Assembly (NCBI GenBank): GCA_034509735.1
Contig: JACGWO010000011.1
Coordinates: forward strand, 17,831,573 to 17,895,572
Length of the DNA stretch: 64,000 bases
From: Sesamum alatum
Lineage: Eukaryota; Streptophyta; Magnoliopsida; Lamiales; Pedaliaceae
Direction of reading: 5' to 3'
The translations under genes and the position numbers were made by a program. The notes beneath the pieces are model-generated. The model saw only the letters and a list, made by a program, of their open reading frames with translations. It ran no database searches and was not told the DNA's origin. Positions within the stretch are counted from its first letter, which is position 1. Every line of letters starts with the position of its first letter. Below, piece after piece: positions 1 through 12,800 of this stretch.

Positions 1-3000
1 GGCTCTAGCTTTGTTCCCTTTACGTTTTCTTGTTCCGTTCACTTGAGAATTCAATGTAGAATTCCTCTAAGTTGTCCACACAACACAATGGAAGAGTGTA
101 TCCCCTAATCTATTGCTAGATAGAAGTAGAGAAAAGAAGAAGAAACACTTCCAAAACAACACTATTGTTTAGTGCCTTTTGAAATGTTTTTAAGTTCAAC
201 CTTTCCAAAAGGTATGAACACAAAAAGGAGAGTTTTTCAGAGAATTTTGGAGAGTTTTGAAGGGGAAAAATTCGTGCAAGACATAGGCATTCAAGTTATG
301 TGAATGATTTTGTGTATATAGTGTTGTTGAATTCAAAATTCAACTTCTATAGTTAACTTCCAAAGCAACCTACATACACTCACCACTCTCTACATAACCA
401 TGCACCATTATAGCAAATAAAACCACCTACCAAACCTATAAAGGCTGGTCACATGTGCCTCACATGTGGAGGATTTTAATTCCTCCTTCACTTGCTATAA
501 ATTGAATTTTTCCATGGACTAGGACTACTAGGCTTGGACTTTTATTTAATCTAATTAAATTAAGTCCAAACAAAGTCCATTGGGCAATAATTAATTCAAT
601 TAATCTCAATCCAATTGAAGCCCATAAGTTTATTTAATCCAATTAAATAAACATAAGTCCGAACTCTAATTAATTGATTGGATCAATTAATTAATCCAAA
701 CACGATAAATTAATCCAATTAATTTAAAGGTTCTAAGTCCAAAAATTAACTAATCCAATTAATTAATTCTTGGACCATCCATCAAACGGATTTCCCAATA
801 AATGATCCAATCATTTATTTTTCTCCTTGAATTAATTTAATCCAATTAAATTAATTCGCTTCTCTAGAATTAATTCCAAATTAATTCTACCAATTTCATA
901 GTAATTTGTGTGTGACTCTTTAGGTTCACCCTCAGCTAGACTTGGGCTTGTGTCCAACAAAATTGGTTAATTAAATCCAATTTAATTAACTGTTTTCCAA
1001 TTAACCATTAATCGGAAAAATGCCCATCACCATGAGTGGCCATCTAGCAATGGTCCACGGCACTAGAGACTAGGTAAATGTTGGCGTGAACATTTAGGCT
1101 CTAGAGTTCCATACGAGTACGGTCCTTCCAACATCCGTCTCCCGGTCTAAGTCTAGGGCATGGAATTGGTCGTCGGTTCCCATCCTGGACTAGACAACTA
1201 TGCTCAATAACTCAAGACACGTTTGCTCTATCGATCGACGTAGGAAACCATTCCCTACTCGACCAATCGCTATGGCCACAGACTTAAAGAGCTTAAACTG
1301 TCTCAGAGCGCATAGGAGACTTGACTGTCATATACTGACAGGTGACGGATCCTATCTTGGAATCCACCGTCCTCAATACATATTCCGACTGCACTGGATA
1401 AGGCTTATGATGAACGTATCCCAGATAGGAGTGTACGCGGTACAGGTTGGGCCAATTTAGGTAATTTTTCAGCCCAACCCGATGTTTGCGGTTTTTGAAA
1501 AGTTTAGCCCAAGCCCAGCCCGACAATCATCAAAATCGCACTTTGCGGTCTAATTGGGTTGGGGCGGTTTTTGCGGTCTTTAGTATAAAATCAATCACCT
1601 ATACAATAATAAAAAGAAAAAAAAATAAAGTTTAACTATTCTAAATACATAAAATTTGTAATTTCAAGATATATATTTTAAATTCACAAATAAAATTCTA
1701 CATACTAAATAAATTAATAACATTCATTATGCATTCTCTCTCAAGTTTCAAATAACATTTTACAAAATAAAAGTCACAAGGCATTGAAGAGTTTGAACTT
1801 CGAAAACTCTTTGTTTTCCTCTCTTATCTATTTTTTATTTCTTAAGGTTTGATTATTAGAAAAAGTATCTATTTATATAATAAATTATTATTATTATTAT
1901 TATACAATGATAATATATTATTATATCATACATACATATTATACTAATTTACCGCAAAGAAAGTGGAGAAAATATTTTATGAGTTTAATAATAAAAGAAG
2001 ATTTTTAATTTTTAATGGAAGAAATAAGATGATTTGAGAAATTAAATAAAGATTAACACTATAAATTGGAAATATAATGATAGTTTACATATTTTTATTA
2101 ATCGATTATTTATAAAATTTAAATCACTAAAAACATGTGTATACTAACTTAATTTACTTGTAGGAATATATAATGTTATGTTCTTTTGTTCTTTTCTTTT
2201 CTTTTTTTTGTATAGTTTAGTTGGAACACAATAAGCATAAATGTAAAGATTTGAGATATTATATTATTTAAAATAAAATAAGATATTAAGATGAATATAA
2301 AACATATTACAACAATATGATGATGTAAGCTATTTTAAGTTTTTGCATTTATTATTTGTATAAAAAATATAAAAAAGTATCTATAACCAAGAATTACTTG
2401 AAGAATTGATTTCATTTATATATGTATTAATTTATACATATATTATCAATACCAATAAAAAATATTGTAATTGTTATTATTATCTTGAATATTAATTTAT
2501 ATATCAAAAACTTCTATATATATATATATATTTATAAAGAATTATAGTTTTCTTTTCAATTATCAGTATTATTGCGGTCGAGCGCGGTCTATGCAGTCCA
2601 CATAAGTATGAAACCAAACCCGATTGCTAAGTTACGGTCTTTTTTTTTATTAGCCCAAGACCAACCCAACCCACCCTTAGCCCGCTAATTGCGGTGCGTT
2701 TTGGGTTAGGCCGGTCGGTTGGGGCGGCCCGGCGGTTTGATTGAACACCCCTAATCCCAGATACAGACATCTCTTACCGGACCTTAGATACAGCTTTTAT
2801 ATGCATGTGACTGCCATGATTCCTCAAGTCCGAAGACTAATCTCATACTATTGGAGCCGGGAATTCCAATCATACCGACCAAGCCTCCAAGGCTTCCATA
2901 TGACGATTCCCGCGAGTCAGTTCAGTCAACTAACACCCTTGTAAACTAACCCACTAATATTGCATAGACGTCCAACGTGTGTCACCGATGAAACACGATA

Positions 3001-3290
3001 CTCATCCAATGAATGCAATCCTTAGTGCAAGTTTCAATAAGACCCTCGATGCCCTGTCTCGAGGTCCTCGATTTGGAACATTTCAGACCAACCCTCAGAA
3101 GTTTGTTTCATAGCTGTCATCCAATGTGCAGCTCAACTACATAGGTTATCCAATTGGTCTGTGGGCATTTGTCGTGACGTTAAAACGCCGTTTAACGTAA
3201 TTAGTAAGCACAACAAACACATAGTATCAAGGATGAATACTTACTATATTTATCAAATCAATATTACTTTAATATTGTTGCATTGGGCTT
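1..3290 (-). mobile_element. Copia-type LTR fragment interrupted by a hAT element
   Basis: This non-coding sequence closely matches the LTR at 58377-59943 over 1-1385 (for example the stretches around 50-120, 1020-1080 and 1340-1380). Beyond that it shares blocks with the LTRs at 21699 and 41284, such as the part at 2830-2920 ending in CCCGCGAGTCAG. It is read as an LTR lying in minus orientation whose 3' end falls outside the window. No internal retroelement sequence follows, so it may be a solo LTR or a truncated copy. The distal boundary near 3290 is approximate because I could not see a clean TG...CA end. Short reading frames inside it (1200-1460, 2741-2944) are not genes. Confidence 0.7.
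1426..2753. mobile_element. Non-autonomous hAT transposon, 1328 bp
   Basis: The element begins TAGGAGTGTACG and ends AACACCCCTA, which are imperfect inverted termini. It is flanked on both sides by the 8-bp direct repeat ATCCCAGA (1418-1425 and 2754-2761). An 8-bp duplication is the hallmark of hAT transposition. Subterminal zones are rich in short GCGGT/ACCGC and GGGTTGGGC motifs near both ends, while the middle (1570-2560) is very AT-rich. No transposase reading frame is present, so it would need enzyme supplied in trans. Removing it restores a continuous LTR sequence. Confidence 0.88.
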
Positions 3291-4566
3291 GAATCTCCTT
3301 AAAGAACTTCAGTAACCGAAGTCCTTTAATTACTAAAAATTATTAAACTATAAACTATAATTTTACCACTCATATAGCTAGAGTCCTAAAATTACCACCC
3401 CTATAACATACAGACCAAAAAATAAAATTTAGCCGTCTACCTATTCTTTCGTAGTGATTGCAAATGAAGTTGGGTCAAGAAATGTAATCATGCACCCTAT
3501 TTTTCTACATAAAGTAAAAGTTTCAGCTTTCATAAACAAATATTGATAAAGTTAAAACCAAAAGTCCAAAACTTTAACCGTCAACCCTCCCACAAGTAAC
3601 TGCCGAAAGCTAGAATTTGTCAAATATAAGAAACAATTAATTTTCTTTTCCAATAAAAGCTTAAAACTTAAGATAGCAGAATGATAACACAGCAAGAAAC
3701 CAAAGCATCACAGCAACATTGCATTCACAGTAAATTACATTGATATCCCCTTAAAGTATATTTAATTACACAAAAACCCCATATTCTTTGCGAAATTACA
3801 AGGACAGTCCTTGATAAGTGTCAATGTAATTTAACTCATGGGTGTATTTGTAAACTTTTCTTCTTGTCTAGAAGGTGTATTTGTAGTTAAAATTACAATT
3901 TTCGTTGTATATTTGTAATTTTACAAAAAGTATAGTATTTTTTGTATTTAGACCTAATTTCAGGGGTTGTCGACGTAACTTATCATTGCATTTAACAGCA
4001 AAGTGATCCACAGACCAAGAATTATCTGTTGACTTTGATGATGATACAAGGCCTTTTTTGCATAGTTTTTGCCATAGTTATCTTCACGCAATAAAGCCCC
4101 TACGAAATATGTTCACAAGATAGTAAATAAAGATTAATATCATGAAAGTTTAAGTAGCTGCTCCACAAATGGTGATGAGTAAGATGATCCTGAACACAAA
4201 GTCAAGGCACTATAAAGAATTATGACCCTCTACAATCTAGGCAGTGAGGGATCATAAAAATCTAACTCAAGATCAAAAAGAAAAGAAAAGAAAACTTTAC
4301 GGGCTTAAGACTTTTATGATCAGAATCAGATTACAAGCAAGAAAATAACAGTGGCCTTCACAACCTTCTTAGACCAAGAGTCGATGGCGAAATACATTCC
4401 AGATCTTTAATAGCGCTCCAGGAGCTATCAGGATAAAGGCATCGCAAGGTCCGCCGTCTGGCTTGATTGATTGCTTATCAACAACTCGTAAATTACAAAC
4501 AATGGGATTCCGCTTGTTCATTTTCAGTCAGTTTTTGTGGCAAATGTTTGTGGAAACATCATGTTG
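3291..4566. other. Intergenic region downstream of the FkbM gene
   Basis: AT-rich sequence with no coding potential that I can support. The part nearest 4566 would contain the 3' UTR of the minus-strand methyltransferase gene. A MITE-like segment lies at about 3735-3995 (listed separately). Nothing else is recognisable. Confidence 0.6.
3735..3995. repeat. MITE-like repeat
   Basis: This segment carries phrases such as TGTATTTGTAATTTTAC and GACCTAATTTCAGGGG. They are echoed at 14460-14700 inside a polygalacturonase intron, where the matching ends read TATATTGACATTC and GCCAATATAATTAC. The recurrence at two unrelated sites suggests a small dispersed element. Boundaries are approximate and no target duplication was resolved. 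Confidence 0.45.
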
Positions 4567-6530
4567 TCAATCTGTTTTCGTGCAGTGCGCATCTGTTCCG
4601 ACCTGTGTGCATTGGTGGTAACCCTTACTGCGAAGAAACTCTCTTATCTCTCTGGCACTGCTGTTGCTCGCCTGTAAGAGACGCTCGTCTTCTTCGTATA
4701 TCAGGTATGGTGCTTCACTCTTCTTCCTCGACAACAATCTTGATGCGCCCTTTAGAACATGATACTCCCAACCCTGAACATCTATTTTGAGCAGAAGCAC
4801 AGGCTCTGACTCTTGGATTAGATCGTCAAGAGGAATAGACTTGACTTGAAGTGCAATCTCTTCATTGGACTTAAAAGCCATTTTGGCACCAGTGGCGGAG
4901 ACTGCACTATTGTCAAGACGACCAACCAACTGATAGTTTACATGTAAACAAAATGAACGTCATCATCAGAGTAGTAAATCATCCACCCCACAAGAATAAA
5001 CAAAACAAGTATAGAAAAAAAATTTATCCATAGGTCTTTCAAACTTAAGCAGCCAATAGGGTGATAGTGAAGAAAGATCGCCGTATATACTTTTACTAGT
5101 AACTGCTAGGGCATCACATTAGTAAAACAAGTGGGGTGGTGTGACAAATGGACAGAGGATCACGACACCTAAATTGACATAGAGCCTGTACTTAGAGATC
5201 CTTAGTATATAGGTACCAATTTCAAGCATCTAATACGGTAATACCAATAGCTAGAACGACGTTTTCCCATAGCATATGAGTCCGATCAATCTAAGATGTT
5301 GATTGATAGACCAAAGTATATGGAGCCGGCATCTGTTCAGAAGTGACTACAAACCAAAATACAAGATACCGTCTGCGCGTTAAGCATTCCCTCTCCAACT
5401 TGTTCGGATAATTTTTGAAAGATATCAGAATTATACTACCAAAGTAGGTATCACATGGTAAGAGTCAGTGTCTAGGCAAACTTATCAGATATCACAAGTC
5501 TAATTCAAACAGCATATAGAAGAGAGGAAAGGGTCTCAACATTACGACAGAGGATTAAGCATATAGTAAAGATCTTATCACACAAGTTCACATATCATCT
5601 GACCTTTACCACATTACTGTGAAGTTGATAAGATAACATAGTTTTCTTACCGCCCTTCAGCCTCACAACCTTGAAAGTCTGAGAAATCAACACATTTTAG
5701 TGAACCTTCTATAGCTTGGTGGTGCATATTTTACTTCTCAGCACTTCACAATAGACATTATTCAAATTCCGGTTCGAATATCGGTATACAAATAGACGCA
5801 AGAAGAATGCTAACCGGGTATCCTATCCATCTCACTGACACTAGTTCACTTCAAATCCAAACATAAACAGCAAAGAAAACGCAGAAAAACTGAAGATGTT
5901 AAACCCAAGAAGAAAAACTACCTTATGGAAGGTAATGTTGCCGGAGTGATCAGAGGCTGCAGCCTCAAACACCTCCACCAACTCCCCAACTCTATTGAAA
6001 TAAATCCCATCACAGATCCGCTGCAAATTCTCAAAAACAGGCTCAAACGCCAATACCTTGAATCCCATTACAGCAGCAGCAAAGCTAGCCATTCCCACAT
6101 TCGCCCCAACATCCACGAAAATCCCATTTCTCTTCTCCCTCCTCATCTTCTCCAACAACTCCTGCACCGTGGCAGATATATCAGGCCTTCTAAAGGGCTT
6201 CCCTTTGAGAGTCCTGACGATGTTCTTGTGGGGCTTGTCGGGTAAATTCCCAAAGTCTGAGAGCGAATATAGAAAAGGGAACTTGAGACCCTCAACAGTG
6301 TTGGCGAACACCGGGTGGGCTTGTGGGGCATCATAGCAATTAAATGGGCTAATGGGTCTATGAAAAATTGATTGTTTGAGGATTTTGTTTCGGGGTAATT
6401 CGGGATCTTTGGGGGTTTGGTTGGAGAAATAGAAGAAGGTGAGGAGGATGAGAGAGGTGGAGACGAAGAGGAGGAGGTTTTTCGGGGTCAAGAATTTACT
6501 GGGTTGGTTTCTTTTCCAGGCATTTGCCAT
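4567..6530 (-). CDS. FkbM-family methyltransferase (two exons)
   Basis: Predicted 323-residue protein encoded by exon 1 at 6530-5922 and exon 2 at 4929-4567, with a 992-bp GT-AG intron in phase 0. Residues 17-35 form one hydrophobic segment after a short basic N-terminus, which suggests a type II membrane anchor, probably in the Golgi or ER (inference). The S-adenosylmethionine-binding motif I, FVDVGANVG, is at 138-146, and the family motif KIDVQGWE is at 251-258. Together they match the Methyltransf_21/FkbM fold. The start at 6530 was chosen because it places the anchor near the N-terminus. The frame stays open upstream to 6785, but that extension would put about 85 unexpected residues before the anchor. 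No inactivating change is seen. FkbM enzymes generally O-methylate small molecules or glycans, and the substrate here is unknown. Confidence 0.88.
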
Positions 6531-7073
6531 GGAAAATTGGAGGAGAGGTGAAGAGAGTAGAAATGGCGTAGTGGATCTTGCAGAAGAGTGATCTTTCAGT
6601 CTCTTTTCTTCGTGTACAGGAAGGAAACTGAGCTCACATAGGCGCTGGGTTGGGTAACCGTATAGTTGCCTAAAGAAACATAGTTTATTACAACTAGTAG
6701 GGAAAAATGAAATTTTAGTCCTAAATCTTAGCCACCAATATGATTTAGTCCTCACATAATTTAAAGTTGTAATTTTGATTCTCAAGTTTTTCTTTTTTTT
6801 ACAATTTTGGTGCTTCCGTTATCGCATATGTTAATTTCCTCTCATTTTATGGTATTTTTAAGATTTAGTTTAATACACTCATTTTTCTTATTTTTTTAAC
6901 TTCAAGAGAGAAAAAGTTTTTGTTTAAAAAAAAAAGATGAATTTAAGTAATATTGCATTAGTGACTAAGTTTGAGAACCGAAATTGCATTTATCCCCGGC
7001 CGGTACTTCTTTTTGGGGGGCAAATAACGCTTCACTCCATTAAATTTATGTTTTTGCAGTAAGGCCTACATAA

Positions 7074-7600
7074 ATTGAGAAAATAGCATATTATTCCTCA
7101 AATTAGTTAAATATTTGCATGTTATCTAGATGCCTATTCCCTAGTTTGATAGAAAATTTATTATGTGATTGGCATATCATTTCTGAATATGAAATTATGC
7201 ATTGTAGTCTATTTTGCTTGGCATAAGTATCAACACTACTTGGATTCGATATTTAACCTTTATTTAATTATTTCTCTAATAATAAGTTAGATGTTTAAGG
7301 GTTAAATATAATTTATCCCATGTGATATGATAAATAAGCAAAATAGCGTATTATCCCTCAAATTAGTTGATTGTTTGCATAATATTCTCGATGCCTCTTT
7401 GGTAAGTTCCATAAAAATTTTATTATGTGATTGGCGTATCATTTCTGAATATAAAATTATACATTGTAGTCTATTTTGCTTGGCGTAAGTATCAACACTA
7501 CTTTGATTCGAGATCTAACTTTTATTTAATTATTTCTCTAATAATAAGTTAGACGTTTAAGGGTTAAATGCAATTTACCCCATATGATATGATAAATGAG
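7074..7600. repeat. Two-copy tandem duplication, period about 262 bp
   Basis: The phrase TTATGTGATTGGC occurs at 7161 and again at 7423, and long flanking stretches match in the same order with scattered substitutions (for example TTGTAGTCTATTTTGCTTGG and AATAATAAGTTAGA). This is a direct duplication of a non-coding segment. The second copy runs into the MITE that begins near 7556. Confidence 0.75.
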
Positions 7601-7768
7601 CAAAAGTCCTCTTTTGGAATTTTTTGAGCAAAGTACCCTATATTTTGAAAAATGAAGCAAATTACCCCCTATAACGGAAAACACAGGAGGTAATTTTCTA
7701 AAACATTTTTGTACCGGGAATTTTTTGTTCATTTCCTATATCATAAGGAGTAAATTGCATTTAACCAT
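7556..7768. repeat. Fold-back MITE, 'TGCAATTTACCCC' family
   Basis: The left end reads GGGTTAAATGCAATTTACCCC without its last base and the right end reads GTAAATTGCATTTAACC, giving inverted termini of roughly 20 bp around a short AT-rich core. Related copies occur at 10130-10375, 10795-11000, 14215-14460 and, in part, 36235-36335. No target duplication could be fixed with confidence. Confidence 0.6.
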
Positions 7769-8484
7769 TTAATTATTTGATAGTACCTAAATCATATGTA
7801 AAAATATGTTTATCACTCCAATAAGTTTATATTGACTTTCAATGGGAATTTGTGTGATAATTTGGTTGAAGAACATACTACATTATTAGTGAAGGAGAAT
7901 AGACAAGAAAAGAATTTTGTATTTTCTTCACAATGGAAAGAAAGATTAGTAGAAAAGAATAATTAAATAATTTACTATATAATCCCCATATATTAATAAA
8001 AAAACTCAATTCAAAACATATATCCTATTTAAGTATCTAATCAGAAAATTTATTGTTAGTATTACCACTCAGACAAGCTTAGCTCACCCTACTAGATTAG
8101 TACCAAAGCTATTCAAGCAATTTACCTCTTTAGGCAGGGAGATAAATTGTTTCACTTTAAAAAACACATAAAGATAAATTATTATTTATTTTTTTATATG
8201 AAAATAATTTACTTATTTACAATATTATAGGGGTAGCTTGCATGTTTGCCGGTTTATTCACCTCAGATCAATAGAGGCCCTAATACTGCTAAAATGAGGA
8301 GAAAGATAAATACGACGACAATGTGTCATATCAGTCACTAACTGTTACACGCCACAATAAATTGGAATATATATAGTCTTATAAAGTAATTAAAGAATAA
8401 TTGAAAAAGTTATAGGTAGTGAGATAATTAGATAAATAATTACGAGAGATAAATAATTAAATAGAATGAATAGTTTGGACTAGA

Positions 8485-9506
8485 CTGTGTTTGGCTAAGT
8501 TTTTTTAAAACATCTTATAAGCTCCAACATCTTATAATATATTTTAGAAGCTTATAAGATATTGGATCTTATTTTAAATATAAGTTTTTAAAGCATTTGG
8601 ATAAAATAAAATGTTAAAACTTATAAGATATTTTCATATCTAATAAGATGTTAGGGTGTTTGACGTAATAAGGTCTTTTTATTGGTAAAACGATAAAAAA
8701 GGGCATGATGCAATTAGAATCAAATAAATTGTAATTTATTGACATATTTTGTATTTAAATATTTTTAAAATAATTTCATAAATACTACATATTAGTTTAA
8801 CTCCAACTAAAAGTTTAATAGATAACTACTTTTACAAAAATAAATCATGGATTATGACCTAAAGTTTTAGATAAAATAATATATATATATATGTACATTA
8901 TTCATGCTAGTCGAATAGTAATATAAATATATAATTGATGTTTTCTTTGTTAATGTAATGACTATTTCTAGTCGTATAATTTACAATATCTTGAATTTAT
9001 ATTTTTTTAATAAATATAATATCAATAGCAATCTTTGTTTTGTTTAACTATAATAATTTATTACTTAATAATAATGAATCATTTTCTCTTTTTTCAATAC
9101 AAAAAATAACTACTAATATTTTTTTTAAAAATACTAGAGAGAGAGAGTGCGTGGAGTGTGTATGGTGCGTGTGTATGTGTGTACTGTGTGCGTGTGTATG
9201 TGTGTACTGTGTGCGTGTGTATGTGTGTACTGTGTGTGTTTGTGAGTGTTGAGAGAGAGTGTGTCTGTGTGAATGAGAATATTTTTATCTTACAATATAT
9301 TAATTTTTTCAGAGCTTATAAGATATTTTGAAAAAAGTTGGATAATCTTAACTTTTTTTCCAAGAGCTTATAAGATTCGAAACATCTTATTTTGAGATCT
9401 TACAAGCTCTTTAAGAAAAATTTTGTCAAATAAATTTTTGAAATTTAAAAGCTCTCAAACATCTTATAAGATGATTTGAGGAGCTTATAAGCTTAGCCAA
9501 ACACCG
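8485..9506. mobile_element. Non-autonomous DNA transposon with long inverted termini
   Basis: The left end reads TGTGTTTGGCTAAG followed by AACATCTTATAAGCTCC. The right end is its inverse, with AGGAGCTTATAAG and CTTAGCCAAACAC. Further inverted ATCTTATAAG motifs lie inside. There is no transposase. The GTGTTTGGC terminus resembles hAT-type MITEs, but I could not identify a matching 8-bp duplication, so the superfamily is left open. Confidence 0.65.
9148..9240. repeat. GT-rich minisatellite
   Basis: About three tandem copies of a 23-bp unit made of GCGTGTGTATGTG followed by TGTACTGTGT lie within the fold-back element, next to GA and GT microsatellite sequence. The short reading frame across it (Cys/Val-rich) is an artefact of the repeat. 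Confidence 0.8.
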
Positions 9507-9829
9507 TAAGAAATAGAAGGACCATTTAAGAATATACAATGAAATTAAAATATTTAATTCCAAACTCGATGTTATTGCTTACCAATGATGCGAAAAAAAG
9601 TTATAAAACCTATTTGCTACCTTAAAAACATAAACGACTGAAAAGCCAAAATACAAAAGATACATGACAGAAATTGCATCTAATCCACATTAAAGATGTG
9701 AAAATACTTCAATATATATTTTCTCTTGTTTATCCATATATGATTTACGTTTTGCATAATTTATACCTTTGCAGTGTGTCAATTTGGGAGGCTTGCTCTT
9801 AGCACATACATATATACCTTCAAAATTTC

Positions 9830-12800
9830 ATGGTGAGATTGGAATTTTTGAATCATCAGTCTTTCAAATATTTACTACTTATATCTAATTTATTTCATTA
9901 AGATTCATTTTCTATGGTTTTCATGCTTTCAGGATGCGTTTAGTGCACTGTTGTTCCTTTACGGTTTGGCTTCTTTACACTTTACTCGCTCAAACTTATG
10001 CACAGTTGAAGACCACTTCGACGTTATGGATTATGGAGCCACGAGTGATGGTTATACAGATGATTCAAGAGTAATGCCACACAAACACACCAGCAATTTA
10101 TGCTTTTTCATCATTAATTACTTTTTGTTAGTGATAAATGCAATTTACCCCGTGATATAAGAAATGAATAGAAACCCCCCTGTAAAAAAATAATTAGCAA
10201 ATTATCTCCCTATATTTTGAGAAATGAAGCAAATTACACCCCCTATCAAGGGAAAACACAAGGGGTAATTTGCTTTATTTTAAGATCACATGGAGTAATT
10301 TGCTAATTATTTTTTCACAGAGGGGTTTTTGCTCATTTTTTATATTACAGGGGGCTAAATTGTATTTATGTCCTTTTTATTATATTAATTAAGGGAAAAA
10401 AAAAGTGCAATTTTATAGTTCTGCAACTTATGGGGAGTTGCACTTTTTGTCCTACATGAATTTATTTTCATAATTTAGTCCTGTAACTTTAAAGTTTGGT
10501 GATTTTAATCCTTTTCATGTGATTTGCACGTGACTTATATGAATTGCAATTTTAGTCCTGTAACATATGGGACTTGGCATTTTTGGTCATATACGAAATA
10601 ATTTACAGGATTATAATTGCAATTTAATTAGGCCTTCTGCAAGTCACATGCAATTTTTCTGCTAGAAAAGGATTAAAATTGTCAAACTTTTAAAGTTACA
10701 GGACTAAATTGCTAAAATCAATTCTTGCAGGACCAAAACTACCACCGATCCTAAGTTACAAGACTAAAAAATTGTAGTTTTTCGTTAATTAATGGATGCA
10801 ATTTACCCCATGTGATATGAGAAATGAGCCAAAAAGATCATGTGAAAAATATTTTAGCAAATTACCCCTTGTGTCTAGAAAATGAAGTAAATTGCCCTAG
10901 TGTTATCCTTTGATTGGGGAAGGGGGGGGGGGGTAATTTTCTTTATTTTTTAAAACACAGGAGGATAATTTGCTAATTTTTTTAATTTTTTTTGTTCAAG
11001 GAATTTTTTTTTTTTTGGCTCAGTTTGAGAAGGGTTTTTATTACGTAAGTGGCTAATAAATATGTGTTAACTATCTTTACTTAGGCATTTCTGGAGGCAT
11101 GGAATGCTGCTTGTAGTGCTCCAACCCAATATCCTAAAGTGATTGTTCCACCAGAGAAGACATTTTTGGTGAACCCCGTCATCTTTCATGGCCCATGCGA
11201 TGCCTCAAATATTAACTTCGTGGTATATGGAAAAAAAAGTCGCGCCTTATCATTTCTATATTGTGCAATTGTTCAAATAAAATAGGCAAAATTATACTTT
11301 TAATTTCATAGGATAGAGGTTCAATATATTTAATGTTAGACTTTATGAAATTTTCAAAATGATCTTAAAATTGGGAAAACTCGACATATTTAGTCCTTTG
11401 TTTTACGAAATTTTTAATATGATCTCAAAATTAAAAAATCTCGACATATTTAGTCATCTGCTTTCTGGGTTTTCTGGGACTAAATGGTCAAGTTTTTTTA
11501 ATTTTGGGACTATTAAGACTAAATATATTGGTTTTTCTCAATTTTGAAACCATTTTGAAAATCACATAAACCAGAGGACTAAAAGTGTTGCACCCTATAT
11601 TTTATGAGACTAAAAATGTAATTTCGCCAATCAAAGAACAAGACCAATGTTTTTTACTTTCATAATTTGATATATCGTACCAATTTTGTGAATTTCTGTT
11701 TTTTTTAATTGTGGATTTCAACTTTATTTATATATTAATAATTGTACAAGATTTGATTGTTTTGACCCTGAAAAAATGCAATTTGATATGTAGATTTCAG
11801 GGACAATTATGGCCCCAAAATCACCTAGCTTATGGGATGGGAAGGATGCAAGTCAATGGCTAGGATTTAAGGATGTGAGTGGGTTGAATGTTGATGGATT
11901 AGGCACCATTGATGGTCAGGGTAAGGCTTGGTGGGATCAATCATGTAGATACCATCCACAACTGGTAAGGGCTTCGTACATACATAGATACATACATACA
12001 TTTTGTGTATATATGGGTGTGCATGTATATATGTACGAACACATTTACACATATATACACTCTCATTAGAAAAAAAAATTACTATGACTATAATATTAAT
12101 GATTATAGCTAAAAATCATGGTAAATAACTATTATTAATCACAGTTAAACAAAATCGATACATAAAACTAGTTTTTTCACTATGAAAAAATTATTTGTCA
12201 TAACTACGGGTCATGATAAAAATATTTGCCACGGCTATTAATCATGACAAATGTTTTAATCATCCTTGCAAAAATCACGCTCAACAACCGTCGCTTTATT
12301 GTGATCAATGCCTATTTGCTACGGCTATTTATTATTGACCATGACAATCAATTATGCTGAAATATTATATTTCGTGTAGTATCTTGAGTATTCAGATATT
12401 TGAGATTTTTATTTCATTTTGAATTGATTGTGAACTAGCATATTACTTCTGAACTTTGAATTTGCAACATCATTTTATTTATTTATTTTGACAACTTTCA
12501 GAGAAACTGCACGAAATTGGCTCCCACTGTAAGTACTTCGTTTTCTTTCTTCTTGCTTTATTTTGAATTTTATTTCTGAAAGTAGAGCCTAAGTATATTT
12601 CTTTATAACATACTTACTAAAAAACGCACGTTCGATGTACGTGCAAATAATAGTTTAATTAAACTAATAAGTTATTATCAAAATATAATTGAATAAAATA
12701 AAATAAAATAAATAAATAAATGAAAGAAAATTCATATATAAAGAAAAATATGAATTAGTGGGATAATAAGTAGGGAAAAAGTAATTACTTGAACATGAAA

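Larger units (their letters stand above)
6531..8484. other. Intergenic region between FkbM gene and fold-back element
   Basis: The first 150 bp or so should hold the promoter and 5' UTR of the minus-strand methyltransferase. The stretch at 6700-7000 has the form of the dispersed fold-back family found in the polygalacturonase introns (AATTTTAGTCCT near one end, GAACCGAAATTGCATTTATC near the other). A 262-bp tandem duplication and a MITE follow and are listed separately. The rest (7770-8484) is AT-rich with no genes visible. Confidence 0.55.

Noticed and set aside
5841..6785. FkbM protein starting upstream of 6530
   Set aside because: The extension would place about 85 residues of unrelated composition before the membrane anchor and is more likely 5' UTR; the same frame also reads into the intron past 5922.
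9040..9252. Cys/Val-rich small protein
   Set aside because: It is created by a GT-rich minisatellite inside a fold-back element.
9934..10070. Polygalacturonase with a frameshift in the signal peptide starting at ATG 9934
   Set aside because: A plausible leader exists in that frame too, but it does not connect to FDVMDYGA without an indel. The spliced start at 9830 needs none.
12085..12370. MITE-like repeat in intron 4 with ATGGTAA/TTGTCATG-type inverted phrases
   Set aside because: Some internal symmetry is visible, but no termini or duplication could be set, so it was left out of the feature list.
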